Assembly (NCBI GenBank): GCA_024234635.1
Contig: JACKNX010000007.1
Span: forward strand, 1 to 64,000
Origin: Pseudomonadales bacterium
Lineage (GTDB): Bacteria > Pseudomonadota > Gammaproteobacteria > Pseudomonadales > Azotimanducaceae
Direction of reading: 5' to 3'
DNA: 64,000 bases
In this document: positions 51,392 to 60,390 of the stretch, one piece after another
Layout of the letters: each line of letters begins with the position of its first letter
Position numbering within the stretch: the stretch's first letter is position 1
The notes under the pieces: generated by a model
Databases searched by the model: none
Told to the model about the DNA's origin: nothing
The model's input: the letters and a program-made list of their open reading frames with translations, nothing else
Position numbers and translations under genes: made by a program

Positions 51392-52516
51392 CTAGCGATT
51401 CTCCAGCGGCACAAACGAACGCGCGGCGGGACCGACATAGTCCGCGCTGGGGCGGATGATGCGGTTGTTGCTGCGCTGCTCCATGACATGCGCCGTCCAG
51501 CCGCTGACACGCGAACACACGAATATGGGCGTGAACAGCTTGGTGGGAATGCCCATGAAGTTATACGTGGAAGCATGGAAGAAGTCCGCATTGGCGAACA
51601 ATTCCTTCTCGTCCCACATCACCTTCTCGATGGCGCAGGACACCGGGTACAGCACCTTGTCACCCACTTCGCCCGCAAGCTTTTCAGCCCATTTCTTGAT
51701 GATGACGTTGCGCGGGTCCGACGTGCGGTAGATCGCGTGACCGAAGCCCATGATCTTGTCCTTGCGCGCCAGCATGTCACGTATCCCCTGGCTGGCCTGT
51801 TCCGCGGTCTGGAACTTCTCGATCAGTTCCATCGCCGCTTCGTTGGCGCCGCCGTGCAATGGGCCGCGCAACGACCCGATGGCGCCAGTGACGCAGGAAT
51901 GCATGTCCGACAGCGTGGAAGCACAGACGCGCGCGGTGAAGGTCGAGGCGTTGAACTCGTGTTCCGCGTACAGGATGAGCGAGACGTTCATCACCTGCCG
52001 GTGCAGGTCACTTGGCGCCTTGCCGTGCAGCGTGGCCAGGAAGTGGCCGCCCAGCGAATCCTCGTCGCTTTCCGTGTCGATGCGCACGCCCTGATGGGAG
52101 AAGCGGTACCAGTAGTTGATGATGGCGGGCAACGTGGCCATCAGCCGGTTGGCAACGTGCTGCTGATTGCTGAAGTCACCCTCCGGCTCCAGGTTGCCAA
52201 GCATGGAGCACCCCGTGCGCATCACGTCCATCGGGTGCGCGGAGGCGGGAATGCGCTCCAGTACCTCAAGCAGGGTGGACGGCAGCTTGCGAAGCGACTT
52301 GAGCGTCTTCTTGTAGTCGGCCAGTTGCTGTGCGTTCGGCAATTCGCCGAAGAAGATGAGGTACGCCACTTCCTCGAAACCGGCACCCGCGGCGAGTTCG
52401 GAGATGTCGTACCCTCTGTAGGTAAGACCGGTACCGGTCTTACCCACCGTGCACAGTGCGGTTTCACCGGCGCTCTGGCCCCTGAGGCCCGCGCCGCCGA
52501 GTTTCTTCTCAACCAT
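51392..52516 (-). CDS. prpC: 2-methylcitrate synthase
   Basis: Condenses propionyl-CoA with oxaloacetate in the methylcitrate cycle. The 374-residue type-II-like citrate synthase fold has TGLTYRGYDISELAA, AEHEFNASTFTARV, GPLHGGANEAAMELIE (catalytic His), MGFGHAIYRTSDPRN (second His) and FFHASTYNFMGIPTKLFT (Asp region replaced within the family pattern). The TGATG overlap with prpB indicates coupling. 2-methylcitrate dehydratase (prpD or acnD/prpF) is not seen in the window. Confidence 0.95.
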   Translation of the reverse strand: MVEKKLGGAGLRGQSAGETALCTVGKTGTGLTYRGYDISELAAGAGFEEVAYLIFFGELPNAQQLADYKKTLKSLRKLPSTLLEVLERIPASAHPMDVMRTGCSMLGNLEPEGDFSNQQHVANRLMATLPAIINYWYRFSHQGVRIDTESDEDSLGGHFLATLHGKAPSDLHRQVMNVSLILYAEHEFNASTFTARVCASTLSDMHSCVTGAIGSLRGPLHGGANEAAMELIEKFQTAEQASQGIRDMLARKDKIMGFGHAIYRTSDPRNVIIKKWAEKLAGEVGDKVLYPVSCAIEKVMWDEKELFANADFFHASTYNFMGIPTKLFTPIFVCSRVSGWTAHVMEQRSNNRIIRPSADYVGPAARSFVPLENR

Positions 52517-53397
52517 CAGTTTGCCTCCCGGTTGCTTGCGAACAATTCGTCGAGCTTGCGTTCGTAGTCGTGGTAGCCGAGGTGGTCGTAGAGCTCCATG
52601 CGGGTCTGCATGAGATCCACCACCGATGCCTGGGTACCTTCGTTGCGGATTGCACCGTAGACGGCCAGCGCCGCCTTGCTCATGGCGCGAAACGCCGACA
52701 GCGGGTACAGCGCCATGCTGATGCCCACCCCCCGAAGCTGCTCGACAGTATACAGGGGCGTCTGACCGAATTCCGTCAGGTTCGCCAGCACCGGCACTCC
52801 GGCGGCCTTCACCACCGGTGCATACATGTTGATGTCCGTCATGGCCTCCGCGAAGATGGCATCCGCACCGGCTTCCACGAACCGCTGGGCACGTTCCACC
52901 ACGGCGTCGAAACCATCCACGGCAAGCGCATCGGTACGCGCCATCACGATGAAGTCCGCGTCGGTCTTGGCATCCACAGCTGCCTTGATGCGGTCTTCCA
53001 TCTCACTGATCGACACGATCTCCTTGTTCGGCCGGTGGCCGCACCGCTTCTGCGCCACCTGGTCCTCGATATGCACCGCGCCGGCACCGGCACGGATCAT
53101 CTCCTTGACGGTGCGGGAGATATTGAAGGCCCCACCCCACCCCGTATCGATATCCACCAGCAAGGGCAGACTGGTCGCTGCGGTCACGCGCCGGACGTCC
53201 TCCAGCACATCGTTCATGCTGGTCATGCCGAGATCCGGCAGACCGTACGATGCATTGGCGATACCGCCGCCGGAGAGATACACCGCCTTGAAGCCGGTGT
53301 GTTCGGCCAGCATCGCCGCATACGCATTGATGGCGCCGGGAATCTGCAACGGTGTTTCCGCCGCGATGGCTTCGCGAAATCGTTTACCTGCACTCAT
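52516..53397 (-). CDS. prpB: 2-methylisocitrate lyase
   Basis: Splits 2-methylisocitrate into pyruvate and succinate. 293 residues of the isocitrate-lyase superfamily, with LVDIDTGWGGAFNISRTVKE for metal binding, the HIEDQVAQKRCGHRPNKE catalytic-Cys motif, DFIVMARTDALAV, and GISMALYPLSAFRAMSKAAL. It overlaps prpC by one base in TGATG. It lies 59 bp downstream of the GntR regulator, so gntR-prpB-prpC is an operon for propionyl-CoA use. Confidence 0.95.
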   Translation of the reverse strand: MSAGKRFREAIAAETPLQIPGAINAYAAMLAEHTGFKAVYLSGGGIANASYGLPDLGMTSMNDVLEDVRRVTAATSLPLLVDIDTGWGGAFNISRTVKEMIRAGAGAVHIEDQVAQKRCGHRPNKEIVSISEMEDRIKAAVDAKTDADFIVMARTDALAVDGFDAVVERAQRFVEAGADAIFAEAMTDINMYAPVVKAAGVPVLANLTEFGQTPLYTVEQLRGVGISMALYPLSAFRAMSKAALAVYGAIRNEGTQASVVDLMQTRMELYDHLGYHDYERKLDELFASNREAN

Positions 53398-53456
53398 GCG
53401 TCAGCTCCTCCTGTTCCTTCACCGGCATTCGTTCGCCGGATTTTTTCGTTCAAATT

Positions 53457-54170
53457 TCAAAGTGATAGATCGTCTTTCTTGCCCTGACCCTGAACATCGG
53501 TCAGGCGGGCGGCACCACGTGCGACGTGGCGTCGCATGAGCAGTTCCGCAAGCGCTCCGTCCCGTTCCGCGATGGCGGCCAGGATCTGCCCGTGTTCAGC
53601 CAGCGCCTGCTCCGCGCGCCCATGTGCCGCCGAAAGCCGGAACCGGTACATGCGCAGCAACTGGTATAGATCATCCAGGAGGATGCCTGCCAGCAGCGGA
53701 TTGCCCGCGCCATGGGCAATGCGGTAGTGGAAGTCGTAATCGCCTTCGTCCTGGTAGTACGCCCTGCCACCGTCCGCGCTGATCGCAGCGGCGTGCCGGT
53801 CCAGCAACAGACGCAGCTCCTCGATTGCCGCGGTATCCATGCGTTCGGCCGCCAGCCGTGCGGCCTGGCCTTCCAGCGCCTCGCGGGTTTCGAACAGGGC
53901 AATGAGTTGGCCGGTATCCAGGGCCACCACGCGCGCACCGGCATTGGCAATCACGCGGATGAGGCGACGCGCTTCCAGCCGACTGATCGCCTCACGCAGC
54001 GGGCCGCGACTGACGCCGAATCGCCTCGCAAGTTCCGGCTCGTTGAGCTTGGCGCCGGGCGCCAGATCACCGGTGACTATCGCGTGCTGCAAGGCGTCAG
54101 TAACGCGCTCGGTGAGCGTGACGGTTGTTGACTGGACAGTTGATTCGGCCAATTTGTCGACAATCTGCAA
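53457..54170 (-). CDS. GntR-family (FadR/FCD) transcriptional regulator
   Basis: A 237-residue regulator with N-terminal winged HTH (ELARRFGVSRGPLREAISRLEARRLI split here as ELARRFGVSRGPLREAIS then RLEARRLI) and a C-terminal FCD ligand domain (DYDFHYRIAHGAGNPLLAG supplies metal/ligand residues). It is 59 bp upstream of prpB and probably controls the methylcitrate genes. The apparent start is a TTG at 54170 with no clear Shine-Dalgarno; a later in-frame TTG at 54152 is possible. Palindromic TGTCGACA operators overlap its start, implying autoregulation. Confidence 0.88.
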   Translation of the reverse strand: MQIVDKLAESTVQSTTVTLTERVTDALQHAIVTGDLAPGAKLNEPELARRFGVSRGPLREAISRLEARRLIRVIANAGARVVALDTGQLIALFETREALEGQAARLAAERMDTAAIEELRLLLDRHAAAISADGGRAYYQDEGDYDFHYRIAHGAGNPLLAGILLDDLYQLLRMYRFRLSAAHGRAEQALAEHGQILAAIAERDGALAELLMRRHVARGAARLTDVQGQGKKDDLSL

Positions 54171-54242
54171 AGAAGTTGCAGGCTAATTCGGATAACTTGC
54201 CCGCGTCAAACGGAAATTGTCGACATATCGGTAATGTCGACC
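54154..54242. promoter_or_regulatory. Putative GntR operator cluster (TGTCGACA sites)
   Basis: Three similar sites lie between thrH and the regulator: palindrome ttgtcgacaa at 54154-54163, attgtcgacatat with core at 54218-54225, and a half-site tgtcgacc at 54235-54242. FadR-type GntR regulators commonly bind TGT-N-ACA type palindromes. The first site overlaps the regulator's start codon region, the others sit about 50-75 bp upstream. Binding is inferred, not shown. Confidence 0.6.
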
Positions 54243-54245
54243 GGA

Positions 54246-54836
54246 CTAACCTCGAATCCGTGTCAACAGTTCCGCGTAGGTGGCGGTTTCCGGGAACTGT
54301 GGAAACTGGGCGGTTACGTTGGCCGGCGCGCTGAAGAAGAACCCCCTGTCCGCCTCTTCCAGCATAGCGACATCGTTATAGGAGTCACCGGCCGCCGTCA
54401 CCGTATAGCGCAGATCGTGGAATGCGCGCACCGCCGCCCGCTTGGGGTCCGGCTGACGCAGCGTGTAGCCGGTGATGATGTCGTCCGTGACAACCAGGCG
54501 GTGACACAGCAGGGTGGGATACCCCAGCTTCGCCATGAATGGCATGCCGAATTCATAGAAGGTGTCCGACAGGATGACAACCTGGTAATCCTGCCGCAGC
54601 GCATCCAGAAACTCCCGGGCGCCAGGCAGCACGTCGAGACTGGCGATCACGTCTCGGATGGTGGTCAGCGTCAGACCCAGCTCGGCAATGATTCCCAGCC
54701 GGTACTGCATGAGTTCGTCGTAAACCGGCATGTCCCGCGTGGTCTTGAGCAGCCGGTCATCGCCAACTTTGCGCGCCACCGCCTGCCAGATTTCGGGAAT
54801 GAGTACACCTTCGAGATCTAGGCAGACGATGTCCAA
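54246..54836 (-). CDS. thrH: ThrH: phosphoserine phosphatase / homoserine phosphotransferase
   Basis: A 196-residue HAD-superfamily enzyme. The N-terminal MDIVCLDLEGVLIPEIWQA has the DxEGV variant motif typical of ThrH, and the VVILSDTFYEFGMPFMAKLG, HRLVVTDDIITGYTLRQPDPK and AAGDSYNDVAMLEEAD segments match Pseudomonas ThrH nearly in order. It can dephosphorylate phosphoserine and transfer phosphate to homoserine. It diverges from cysH with a 124-bp gap, so serine and cysteine synthesis genes share a promoter region. Confidence 0.95.
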   Translation of the reverse strand: MDIVCLDLEGVLIPEIWQAVARKVGDDRLLKTTRDMPVYDELMQYRLGIIAELGLTLTTIRDVIASLDVLPGAREFLDALRQDYQVVILSDTFYEFGMPFMAKLGYPTLLCHRLVVTDDIITGYTLRQPDPKRAAVRAFHDLRYTVTAAGDSYNDVAMLEEADRGFFFSAPANVTAQFPQFPETATYAELLTRIRG

Positions 54837-54960
54837 ACGGTTCCCCTCCTGTCACTGCCGCTCCCCCTGGAACGGTCAGGATAAGCATATAGCCACTCAG
54901 TATTTATAACTGAAAATTCGCGTTGCTAGGCTGCACGGCAACTTCAGCGGACAGACGGCC

Positions 54961-55689
54961 ATGGACCATCCGAACAGTCAGCCCCAGCATCGCTCGCCCA
55001 GTCCCCAGGATATCCTGGCCGACGCGGCGGCTCGTTTCGCCGCCGACAAGGTTGCCATTTCATTCAGCGGCGCGGAAGACGTCGTGCTGGTTGACATGGC
55101 CCGCCAGCTTGGCCTGGACGTTGCCGTATTCAGCCTCGATACGGGCCGGCTCCATCCCGAGACGTATCGGTACCTGGAGACGGTGCGCGAGCACTATGGC
55201 GTTGCCATAGAACTGCTCTCCCCCGACCCGGAGGCACTACAGACACTGGTACGCGAAAAGGGTCTGTACAGCTTCCTGCGGGATGGCCACGGGGAATGTT
55301 GCGGTGTGCGCAAGATCATGCCGCTGCGGCGCAAGCTCGCCACGCTGGACGCCTGGATCACGGGGCAACGCCGCGACCAGAGTGTTACCCGGGTCGATGT
55401 ACCCCACGAACAGGTGGACAAGGCGTTTTCCACCGAGAATCACCCCGTGGTCAAGTTCAACCCGCTGGCCGGCTGGACCTCAGCTGATGTCTGGTCCTAC
55501 ATCCGCACCAACGGCGTCCCCTACAATCCGCTGCACGACCGCGGTTTCGTGTCGATCGGCTGCGAGCCGTGCACGCGTCCGGTAGGGCCTCACGAGCATG
55601 AACGGGCCGGTCGCTGGTGGTGGGAAGAAGCCACCCAGAAGGAATGCGGTCTGCACGCCCAGAACGTGATTCGCATCGTCAACCGCTGA
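54961..55689 (+). CDS. cysH: Adenylyl-sulfate (APS) reductase, CysH family
   Basis: Assimilatory sulfate reduction to sulfite, using reduced thioredoxin. 242 residues. The Cys-Cys (113-114) in GHGECCGVRKIMPLRR and Cys201/Cys204 in IGCEPCTRPVGP are the [4Fe-4S] ligands present in APS-specific reductases and absent from E. coli PAPS reductase; catalytic Cys229 is in KECGLH. The SFSGAEDVVLVDMA segment is the PP-loop-like site. It is followed after 14 bp by a thioredoxin-like gene. Regulation by CysB (encoded at 58438) is likely but no site is asserted. Confidence 0.94.
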   Translation: MDHPNSQPQHRSPSPQDILADAAARFAADKVAISFSGAEDVVLVDMARQLGLDVAVFSLDTGRLHPETYRYLETVREHYGVAIELLSPDPEALQTLVREKGLYSFLRDGHGECCGVRKIMPLRRKLATLDAWITGQRRDQSVTRVDVPHEQVDKAFSTENHPVVKFNPLAGWTSADVWSYIRTNGVPYNPLHDRGFVSIGCEPCTRPVGPHEHERAGRWWWEEATQKECGLHAQNVIRIVNR

Positions 55690-55703
55690 ACCCGGAACCG
55701 GCG

Positions 55704-56036
55704 ATGCAGATCACCTTCGTGAAGAAAGTGCTCGCCAATGGCGAGCCTTGCGGCAAGTGCGCCGATGTCAGCGATCGCCTCGCACGGGATGGTTGGCTGG
55801 CGCGTATCGACCGTACGGTTATCGCCGACGAGCGCGACGCAGACAGCGAAGGTATGCGCCTTGCCGCACGGTACGGTGTTACGCGGGCACCCTTCTTCAT
55901 TGTCGAAAACGAAGGGCAAACAAAGACCTACGATATCTATTTCAAATTCGTGAACGACGTGATGAAGGCTCGGGAAAATGAGGCGGAAGCCGCGCGCGAC
56001 CTGCTGCACGACAACCCCGAACTGGATCTGCTCTGA
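55704..56036 (+). CDS. Thioredoxin-like protein with CGKC motif
   Basis: A 110-residue thioredoxin-fold protein. Cys16-Gly-Lys-Cys19 (GEPCGKCADV) is the redox pair, followed by RYGVTRAPFFIVENEG, which supplies the cis-Pro region. The C-terminal helix is acidic. It starts 14 bp after cysH on the same strand and is likely a dedicated reductant for APS reductase, replacing a general thioredoxin; this is inference from position. Confidence 0.82.
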   Translation: MQITFVKKVLANGEPCGKCADVSDRLARDGWLARIDRTVIADERDADSEGMRLAARYGVTRAPFFIVENEGQTKTYDIYFKFVNDVMKARENEAEAARDLLHDNPELDLL

Positions 56037-56046
56037 TCCGTAGCGC

Positions 56047-58368
56047 CTACTCGCGACGCGCCAGACGTAACGCGTTGCCCACCACGGAGAGTGAGCTGAG
56101 GCTCATTGCCAGTGCCGCAAAATGGGGTGACAGCAGCAGCCCCATCAGCGGATAGAAGACGCCCGCCGCCACGGGAATGCCGATCGCGTTGTAGAGGAAG
56201 GCGAAACCCAGGTTCTGACGCATATTGCGCACCGCGGCACGCGATACCTGTCTGGCAGTCAGGATACCGCGAAGGTTGCCGCTCACCAGGGTCACCCCGG
56301 CGGTCTGCATCGCCACGTCGGTTCCCGTTCCCATCGCAATTCCCACCTCGGCAGCAGCCAGCGCTGGCGCATCGTTGATGCCGTCACCCGTCATGGCCAC
56401 GCGATGGCCGCCACGCTGATACGATCGCACCAGTTCCAGCTTGTCGTCCGGCGTCAGCCCGGCGTGCACCGCATCGATGCCAACCTGCCGTGCCACGTCG
56501 CTGGCTGCGGTAATGACATCGCCGGTGGCCATGGCTACCCGTACGCCCAACCGCCGCAATTCGGCCACTGTCCCGGCCGCATCCGGTTTCACCGTATCCG
56601 CCACCGCGATCAGGCCGGCAGGCTCGGCGTCCACGGCGACAAAAACCACGCTTGCCCCCTGCTGCCACCAGCCTTCCGCGATGCCGCTCAGCGACTGCAC
56701 CGGAACGCCCTCCGCGGTCAGGAACGTTGCCGACCCCAGAAGCACCTTACGCCCGTCCACAAGCGCACGCACGCCCGCGCCCGGCACCGCTTCGAAGGCC
56801 AAGGTTTCCCGTGAAACCAGGTTTCTGCCATCAGCGGCCGCTACCACCGCAGCCGCCAGCGGATGTTCACTGCGCCGTTCGACAGCCGCCGCGAGCTCCA
56901 GGAGTCGTTCCTCGTCATACCCGGCCAGAGGCAGCACGGCCTGCACGACCGGCTTACCGAGCGTGAGTGTGCCGGTCTTGTCGACAATCAGCGTATCCAC
57001 CGATTCCAGCAGTTCCAGCGCCTGCGCGTCGCGGAACAGCACGCCAGCGCGAGCCGCTCTCCCTGATGCCACCATCACCGACATTGGTGTTGCCAGGCCG
57101 AGCGCACAGGGACAGGCAATGATCAACACCGCCACCGAATTGACAAGCCCATGCACAAACCCGGGCGACGGTCCCACCAGCGTCCAGGTAACAAGCGTGA
57201 GCAGCGCAGCGAACAGCACGATCAGAACGAAAACCGCCGCCACCCGATCCGCGAGACGCTGCATCGGCGCTCGGGAACGCTGTGCCGCGGCAACAGTCTG
57301 TACGATGCGCGACAGCACGGTGTCGGCACCGATATGATCCGCTTCGAGTACCAACGTGCCCGTGGTATTGAGCGTCGCACCCACCAGCGGATCGCCAATC
57401 CGCCTGGTCACCGGCATCGGCTCACCGGTGAGCATCGACTCATCCACCGCGCTCTCGCCCGCCACCACCCGGCCATCGACCGGTATGCGCTCGCCGGGCC
57501 GAACGCGCAAATGGTCACCCACTGCAACTTCCGTCAACGGGACTTCGGTTTCGCTGCCATCGGCACCGACACGGCGTGCGGTGGCGGGAACGAGCCCAAG
57601 CAGTGAACGGATGGCGTCGCCGGCGCGCTGCCGGGCCTTGAGCTCCAGCATCTGGCCAAGCAGCGTCAGGGAGATGATGGCGGCGGCACTTTCAAAATAG
57701 ACAGCGGGTCCGCCATGCCCGACCAGAGCGGCCGGCAACAGTCCCGGAACGGCAGTCACCACGATGCTGTAGGCAAAGGCGGCGCCGGTACCGGTGCCGA
57801 TCAGTGTCCACATATTCAGATTGCCCGTACGCAGCGACTGCCACCAGCGGTGGAAGAACGGATAACCGGCCCACAGCACAACCGGGGCGCTGAGCAGGCC
57901 TTCCAGCCAGGGCAGACTGTCGCCAAATACGCCCTCCACCGGTTCGCCGCCCATGGCAAGGGCCACCACCAGCAGGGTCAACGGCAGGCTCCACAGGAAG
58001 CGGCGGCGGAAATCCACCAGCTCCGGGTCGTCGACGATGTCGAGCGAAGGCAGGAGCGCCTCGAGCGCCATGCCGCACAGCGGACAAGTGCCCGGACCGG
58101 TCTGGTGCACTTCGGGGTGCATGGGACAGCCGTATTCGGCTGCGGGATCCTGCACCATCGCGGCCGACGTCGGTTGCAGCCAACGCACAGGATCCGCTAT
58201 GAACTTCTCGCGACAGCGCGCACCGCAGAAATACCATGTCGCGCCGTCGACGCTGGCGACGTGCGGCGACTCTCGGGTGACGAACATGCCACAGACGGGG
58301 TCACGCAGATCACCCTCTTCTTCCCCGCCGCAACAGGCTTGGCCGGCCGGATGATCAGACAGGCTCAT
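56047..58368 (-). CDS. copA: Copper-transporting P1B-type ATPase
   Basis: Inner-membrane Cu(I)-exporting ATPase of 773 residues. Instead of the classical MxCxxC HMA domain, the N-terminus has a YHS-like cysteine domain (RDPVCGMFVTRESPHVASVD, then WYFCGARCREKF) followed by a heavy-metal-binding repeat (YGCPMHPEVHQTGPGTCPLC). Membrane motif ACPCALGLATP is the Cu-transport CPC signature; DKTGTLT is the phosphorylation site, TGDGINDAPALAAA the hinge, and LTGEPMPV the actuator. The stop is only 10 bp from the convergent thioredoxin-like gene. Confidence 0.93.
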   Translation of the reverse strand: MSLSDHPAGQACCGGEEEGDLRDPVCGMFVTRESPHVASVDGATWYFCGARCREKFIADPVRWLQPTSAAMVQDPAAEYGCPMHPEVHQTGPGTCPLCGMALEALLPSLDIVDDPELVDFRRRFLWSLPLTLLVVALAMGGEPVEGVFGDSLPWLEGLLSAPVVLWAGYPFFHRWWQSLRTGNLNMWTLIGTGTGAAFAYSIVVTAVPGLLPAALVGHGGPAVYFESAAAIISLTLLGQMLELKARQRAGDAIRSLLGLVPATARRVGADGSETEVPLTEVAVGDHLRVRPGERIPVDGRVVAGESAVDESMLTGEPMPVTRRIGDPLVGATLNTTGTLVLEADHIGADTVLSRIVQTVAAAQRSRAPMQRLADRVAAVFVLIVLFAALLTLVTWTLVGPSPGFVHGLVNSVAVLIIACPCALGLATPMSVMVASGRAARAGVLFRDAQALELLESVDTLIVDKTGTLTLGKPVVQAVLPLAGYDEERLLELAAAVERRSEHPLAAAVVAAADGRNLVSRETLAFEAVPGAGVRALVDGRKVLLGSATFLTAEGVPVQSLSGIAEGWWQQGASVVFVAVDAEPAGLIAVADTVKPDAAGTVAELRRLGVRVAMATGDVITAASDVARQVGIDAVHAGLTPDDKLELVRSYQRGGHRVAMTGDGINDAPALAAAEVGIAMGTGTDVAMQTAGVTLVSGNLRGILTARQVSRAAVRNMRQNLGFAFLYNAIGIPVAAGVFYPLMGLLLSPHFAALAMSLSSLSVVGNALRLARRE

Positions 58369-58437
58369 GACCGCTCCTGAACGCCGCGATGCCCCAGCAT
58401 CCTCCCGCGAAACGGCGTTGTCGACGGGTCTTCGGCA

Positions 58438-59412
58438 TTACCTTACAGGCAGGATAAGATCGTCGAACAACGCACTGCGTTCCTGGCGGGTCGGCGCCGC
58501 TACCGCCGCGTCCACCCGCTCCCTCGTCAGATGCGGCGCAAAGCGACGCATGAAGTCGTACATGTACTTGCGCAGGAATGTGCCCTTGCGAAAACCGATA
58601 TGGGTGATGCTGGACGCGAACAACGCATCCGCCGGCAGGATCTCGAGGTCGCGGTCATGCAACGGGTCGTAGGCCATCGTGGCGATAATGCCCACCCCGA
58701 GACCCAGCCGCACATACGTCTTGATGACATCGGTGTCCGTAGCGGTAAAAACCACGTTGGGCGTCAGGCCCTGGCGGCGGAACGCATCATCCAGTCTGGA
58801 GCGCCCGGTGAACCCGAACACGTAGGTGACGATGGGAAACTCGGCAACGTCTTCCAGCCGCAACGGTTGCCGACGCGCGAGCGGATGCCCCTTGGGGGTC
58901 ACCACGCTGCGATTCCACCGGTAGCAAGGCATCATGACCAGATCCTGGAACAGATCCATGCCTTCGGTGGCGATACAGAAATCCACGCGCCCCGACGCCG
59001 CCAGTTCGGCAATCTGGGCCGGCGTCCCCTGGTTCATGTGCAGGGAAACTTCGGGATATTCCTCGCGAAAACTCTGAATCACGGTGGGTAGCGCGTACCG
59101 CGCCTGTGTGTGCGTGGTGGCAATACTCAGGCTGCCCTGACGCTCGTTGGAATATTCCTGCGCCAACTTCTTGATATCGCCCACCTTCCGCAGGACTTCA
59201 CCGGCGAGGGCTACGATCTCCTCGCCCACCGGGGTGATATGCGTCAGGTGTTTGCCACTGCGGGCAAATATCTCCACACCCAGTTCGTCTTCCAGCAGGC
59301 GGATCTGCTTGCTGATGCCCGGCTGGGAAGTGAACAGGCTCTGCGCCGTCACCGACACGTTGAGATCATGATTGGCCACTTCCCAGACATAGCGCAGTTG
59401 CTGGAGTTTCAT
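58438..59412 (-). CDS. cysB: CysB, LysR-type regulator of sulfur assimilation
   Basis: A 324-residue LysR-family regulator of cysteine biosynthesis, responding to N-acetylserine. It begins MKLQQLRYVWEVANHDLNVS with an HTH (TAQSLFTSQPGISKQIRLLE), then the co-inducer domain with IATTHTQARYALPTVI, YRWNRSVVTPKGHPLAR, and GLGVGIIATMAYDP. The length matches E. coli CysB (324). The neighbouring cysH gene is a likely target. Confidence 0.95.
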   Translation of the reverse strand: MKLQQLRYVWEVANHDLNVSVTAQSLFTSQPGISKQIRLLEDELGVEIFARSGKHLTHITPVGEEIVALAGEVLRKVGDIKKLAQEYSNERQGSLSIATTHTQARYALPTVIQSFREEYPEVSLHMNQGTPAQIAELAASGRVDFCIATEGMDLFQDLVMMPCYRWNRSVVTPKGHPLARRQPLRLEDVAEFPIVTYVFGFTGRSRLDDAFRRQGLTPNVVFTATDTDVIKTYVRLGLGVGIIATMAYDPLHDRDLEILPADALFASSITHIGFRKGTFLRKYMYDFMRRFAPHLTRERVDAAVAAPTRQERSALFDDLILPVR

Positions 59413-59502
59413 GGCGACTCGCCGGTTATAAGCACGAGCCTGATTATAACGATCGGCACAGGCAGGTTGTCGATGTGACACCCGCCTTCACGGACGGGCT
59501 GT

Positions 59503-60390
59503 TCACGAGTTGATCACGCCACTGGGAACATGGCCAGCCGCCACCGCCTGCGCCGCCCGTGCGACATGCCCTGGCTGATCGTCGAAAAAGATGTCGGCGC
59601 CGAAGGCGCGCAGGAAATCCGTCTTGTCCATGCCGCCCAGAAACAGCGATTCGTCCAGGCGGACGTCCCACGCCCGCAGCGTGCGTATCACGCGCTCGTG
59701 CGCCGGCGCCCCGCGCGCCGTGACCAGCGCCGTGCGAATGGGCGCGCCATCGGCGGGAAACTCCTTCTGCAGGCTATGCAGCGCTGACAGGAACGCCCGG
59801 AAGGGGCCGCCTTCCATGGCCGTGTTGGCGAGTGCACTTTCGCGATCGCTGAAGGCGTCCAGTCCCTGCTCCTGGAACACCCGCTCCGCCTCATCCGAAA
59901 ACAGCACCGCGTCGCCATCGAAGGCAATACGCAGCGTGGGATCGTCACTGAGCCGTGCTGGCGCACCGAGCAGTGTGGCGGCGGCGATGCCGTGTTCCAG
60001 GGCATGCGCAACGTCGTCGGCATGGGTGGAAAGGAACAGATCGCTCTTGAAGGCGCTGGCGTACCGGTACGGCCGGTCGCCCCCGCAGAAGGCGGCGCGG
60101 CTGATGCCGAGATTGTGTGCTTTGATCGAGTTGAAGATTCGCAGCCCCGTATCCGCCGAGTTGCGCGACAGCAGGATCACTTCCACGCGCGGCGCCCCGA
60201 GCAGGCCGTTCAGGTGCAGCAGCTTCTTCACCAGCGGAAAGCCTTCGCCAGGGGCGAGCGGCTGATCCTCCTGTTCGATCTGGTAGCGTCGGTAGGCCTC
60301 CAGACCTTCCTCCTCGTAGACGCGATTGCTTTCCCGCAGATCGAACAGCGCCCGCGAGGAAATGGCCACGGTCAAACGGGTATCGTTCAT
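59503..60390 (-). CDS. 5'-nucleotidase (NT5C1-like family)
   Basis: A 295-residue protein of the cytosolic 5'-nucleotidase family (PF06189). VAISSRALFDLRESNRVYEE is the conserved start; the core includes VEVILLSRNSADTGLRIFNS, FCGGDRPYRYASAFKSDLFL, LRIAFDGDAVLFSDEAERV (HAD-type Asp) and TDFLRAFGADIFFDDQPGHV. It dephosphorylates nucleoside monophosphates. It is coupled by ATGA to the DUF465 gene upstream on the same strand. Confidence 0.9.
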   Translation of the reverse strand: MNDTRLTVAISSRALFDLRESNRVYEEEGLEAYRRYQIEQEDQPLAPGEGFPLVKKLLHLNGLLGAPRVEVILLSRNSADTGLRIFNSIKAHNLGISRAAFCGGDRPYRYASAFKSDLFLSTHADDVAHALEHGIAAATLLGAPARLSDDPTLRIAFDGDAVLFSDEAERVFQEQGLDAFSDRESALANTAMEGGPFRAFLSALHSLQKEFPADGAPIRTALVTARGAPAHERVIRTLRAWDVRLDESLFLGGMDKTDFLRAFGADIFFDDQPGHVARAAQAVAAGHVPSGVINS

